A stretch of DNA of 5,985 nucleotides, taken from positions 1-5,985 of the forward strand of contig JAZOLH010000025.1 of the NCBI GenBank assembly GCA_045652815.1. The letters run 5' to 3'. The DNA is from UMGS755 sp045652815 (GTDB lineage: Bacteria > Bacillota > Clostridia > UBA1381 > UBA9506). This document shows, one piece after another, positions 4,528-5,985 of this stretch (position 1 is the first letter of the stretch; the number at the start of each line of letters is the position of its first letter). The translations under genes were made by a program, and so were the position numbers. The notes below the pieces were generated by a model that searched no databases, was not told the origin of the DNA, and worked only from the letters and a program-made list of their open reading frames with translations.

Positions 4528-5985
4528 ATGAGCAAAAAGTATGTTTATCTGTTTAGCGAAGGCGACGCTTCTATGCGCGAACTGCTTGGCGGTAAAGGTG
4601 CTAACCTGGCAGAAATGACCAAAATTGGTCTGCCTGTTCCTCAGGGTTTCACTGTTTCTACTGAAGCATGTACACAGTACTATGAAGACGGTCGCAAAAT
4701 CAGCGATGAAATTAAAGCCGAAATCATGGCTAACATCACTAAGATGGAAGCTGTCTGCGGCAAAAAATTCGGTGACAAGACCAACCCCCTGCTGGTTTCT
4801 GTTCGTTCCGGTGCTAGAGCATCTATGCCCGGTATGATGGACACCATCTTAAACCTGGGTTTAAACGAAGAAGTTGTTGAATACATGGCAACTGAATCCG
4901 GCAACCCCCGTTGGGCTTACGACTGCTATCGTCGTTTCATCCAGATGTATTCTGACGTTGTTATGGAAGTTGGTAAGAAATACTTCGAAGAACTCATCGA
5001 TGAAATGAAAGAAGCTAAAGGCGTAACTCAGGACGTTGAACTGACTGCTGACGACCTGAAAGAGCTGGCAGGCAAATTCAAAGATGAATATAAAGCAAAA
5101 ATCGGTAAAGACTTCCCGTCTGACCCCGTTGAACAGCTGATGGGTGCTGTTGAAGCTGTATTCCGTTCTTGGGATAACCCCCGTGCAAACGTATATCGTC
5201 GTGATAACGATATCCCTTATTCTTGGGGTACCGCTGTTAACGTACAGATGATGGCATTCGGTAACATGGGTGATGACTGTGGTACCGGTGTTGCATTTAC
5301 CCGTGACCCTGCAACAGGTGACAAAGGCCTGATGGGTGAGTTCTTAACCAACGCTGAGGGTGAAGACGCTGTAGCAGGTGTTCGTACACCTATGCCTATT
5401 GCTGAAATGGCAAACAAATTCCCCGAAGCTTTTGCACACTTCTACGAAGTTTGCGCAATTTTGGAAGACCATTACAGAGATATGCAGGATATGGAATTTA
5501 CTGTTGAACACGGTAAACTCTACATGCTGCAGACCCGTAACGGTAAGAGAACCGCTAAAGCGGCTCTGAAAATCGCTTGCGATTTAGTTGATGAGGGTAT
5601 GATCGACGAAAAGAAAGCAGTTGCTATGATCGACCCCAGAAACTTAGATACACTGCTGCATCCCCAGTTTGATGCTGCTGCTCTGAAAGCTGCAACTCCC
5701 ATGGGTAAAGGTCTGGGCGCATCTCCCGGTGCTGCTTGCGGTAAAGTTGTATTTACTGCTGAAGACGCTAAAGAATGGGATGCTCGCGGTGAAAAGGTTG
5801 TTCTGGTTCGTCTGGAAACCTCTCCCGAAGATATCGAAGGTATGAAAGCCGCTCAGGGTATCTTAACTGTTCGTGGTGGTATGACCTCTCACGCAGCCGT
5901 TGTTGCTCGTGGTATGTGTACCTGCTGTGTATCCGGTTGTGGCGAAATCAACATGGACGAAGAAAATAAGAAATTCACTCTGGCT
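4528..5985 (+). CDS. ppdK: Pyruvate, phosphate dikinase, N-terminal 486 residues (cut by window edge)
   Basis: PPDK reversibly converts pyruvate, ATP and phosphate to phosphoenolpyruvate, AMP and pyrophosphate. In many anaerobes it runs in glycolysis or in making PEP from pyruvate. The ATG follows AGGAGG (4514-4519) by 8 bases. The frame stays open to the right edge, so only 486 of the usual 870-880 residues are seen. The ATP-grasp domain (about 1-340) has GGKGANL (21-27), VRSGA (92-96), PGMMDT (101-106), and E323 and Q335 in the EFTVEHGKLYMLQTRNGKRT segment. The swivelling phosphohistidine domain begins around 390, with catalytic H455 in GGMTSHAAVVARG (450-462). T453 is the residue whose equivalent is phosphorylated by the regulatory protein in plants. 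E323, Q335 and H455 fall at the same numbers as in the C. symbiosum enzyme. The PEP/pyruvate TIM barrel lies outside the window. Residue 464 is Cys where Gly is usual (RGMC instead of RGMG). Confidence 0.97.
   Translation, partial: MSKKYVYLFSEGDASMRELLGGKGANLAEMTKIGLPVPQGFTVSTEACTQYYEDGRKISDEIKAEIMANITKMEAVCGKKFGDKTNPLLVSVRSGARASMPGMMDTILNLGLNEEVVEYMATESGNPRWAYDCYRRFIQMYSDVVMEVGKKYFEELIDEMKEAKGVTQDVELTADDLKELAGKFKDEYKAKIGKDFPSDPVEQLMGAVEAVFRSWDNPRANVYRRDNDIPYSWGTAVNVQMMAFGNMGDDCGTGVAFTRDPATGDKGLMGEFLTNAEGEDAVAGVRTPMPIAEMANKFPEAFAHFYEVCAILEDHYRDMQDMEFTVEHGKLYMLQTRNGKRTAKAALKIACDLVDEGMIDEKKAVAMIDPRNLDTLLHPQFDAAALKAATPMGKGLGASPGAACGKVVFTAEDAKEWDARGEKVVLVRLETSPEDIEGMKAAQGILTVRGGMTSHAAVVARGMCTCCVSGCGEINMDEENKKFTLA

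Noticed and set aside
4625..4904. Plus-frame and minus-strand reading frames inside ppdK
   Set aside because: Both overlap the PPDK ATP-grasp coding sequence, whose conserved motifs are continuous through this stretch.
1..5985. Mobile element, CRISPR array, defence or toxin-antitoxin system
   Set aside because: No transposase, integrase, repeat-spacer pattern or paired small toxin/antitoxin genes are present; the window is core chromosomal genes.

Overview
The window looks like a chromosomal segment of an anaerobic, endospore-forming, low-GC Firmicute, most likely a member of Clostridia. The signs are a SpoIIID sporulation regulator, an SLH-domain surface protein, strong GGAGG-type ribosome binding sites, consensus housekeeping promoters with AT-rich flanks, and a pyruvate, phosphate dikinase whose catalytic residues fall at the same numbers as in the Clostridium symbiosum enzyme. 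I cannot name the genus or species.

All genes lie on the plus strand. From left to right: the last codons of an unidentified upstream reading frame (2-37); a small proline-rich protein with a hydrophobic tail (57-371), probably co-transcribed with it and closed by a perfect hairpin terminator; spoIIID (491-757) behind a candidate sigma-E promoter, with a terminator hairpin that overlaps its own stop codon; a secreted SLH-domain protein with five C-terminal beta-rich repeats (901-2727), with its own sigma-A promoter and a strong terminator; glutamate dehydrogenase gdhA (2955-4301), again with its own promoter and terminator; and the first 486 codons of pyruvate, phosphate dikinase ppdK (4528-5985), which runs off the right edge.

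spoIIID, the SLH gene and gdhA are each bounded by their own promoter and terminator. ppdK has its own promoter, but its 3' end is outside the window. This is therefore a row of separately transcribed units, not one operon. spoIIID, and perhaps the small protein before it, belong to sporulation. The SLH gene belongs to the cell surface. gdhA and ppdK are central metabolism, linking 2-oxoglutarate/glutamate and pyruvate/phosphoenolpyruvate. The last two look highly expressed from their strong promoters and ribosome binding sites.

I see no mobile element, CRISPR array, defence system, tRNA or rRNA. No gap without a gene exceeds about 230 bases. Nothing here is clearly an undescribed system. The points most worth a second look are the duplicated hydrophobic tail of the small protein, the uncharacterised five-repeat region of the SLH protein, the inverted and direct repeats around the gdhA start of transcription, and a Gly-to-Cys change beside the catalytic histidine loop of PPDK.
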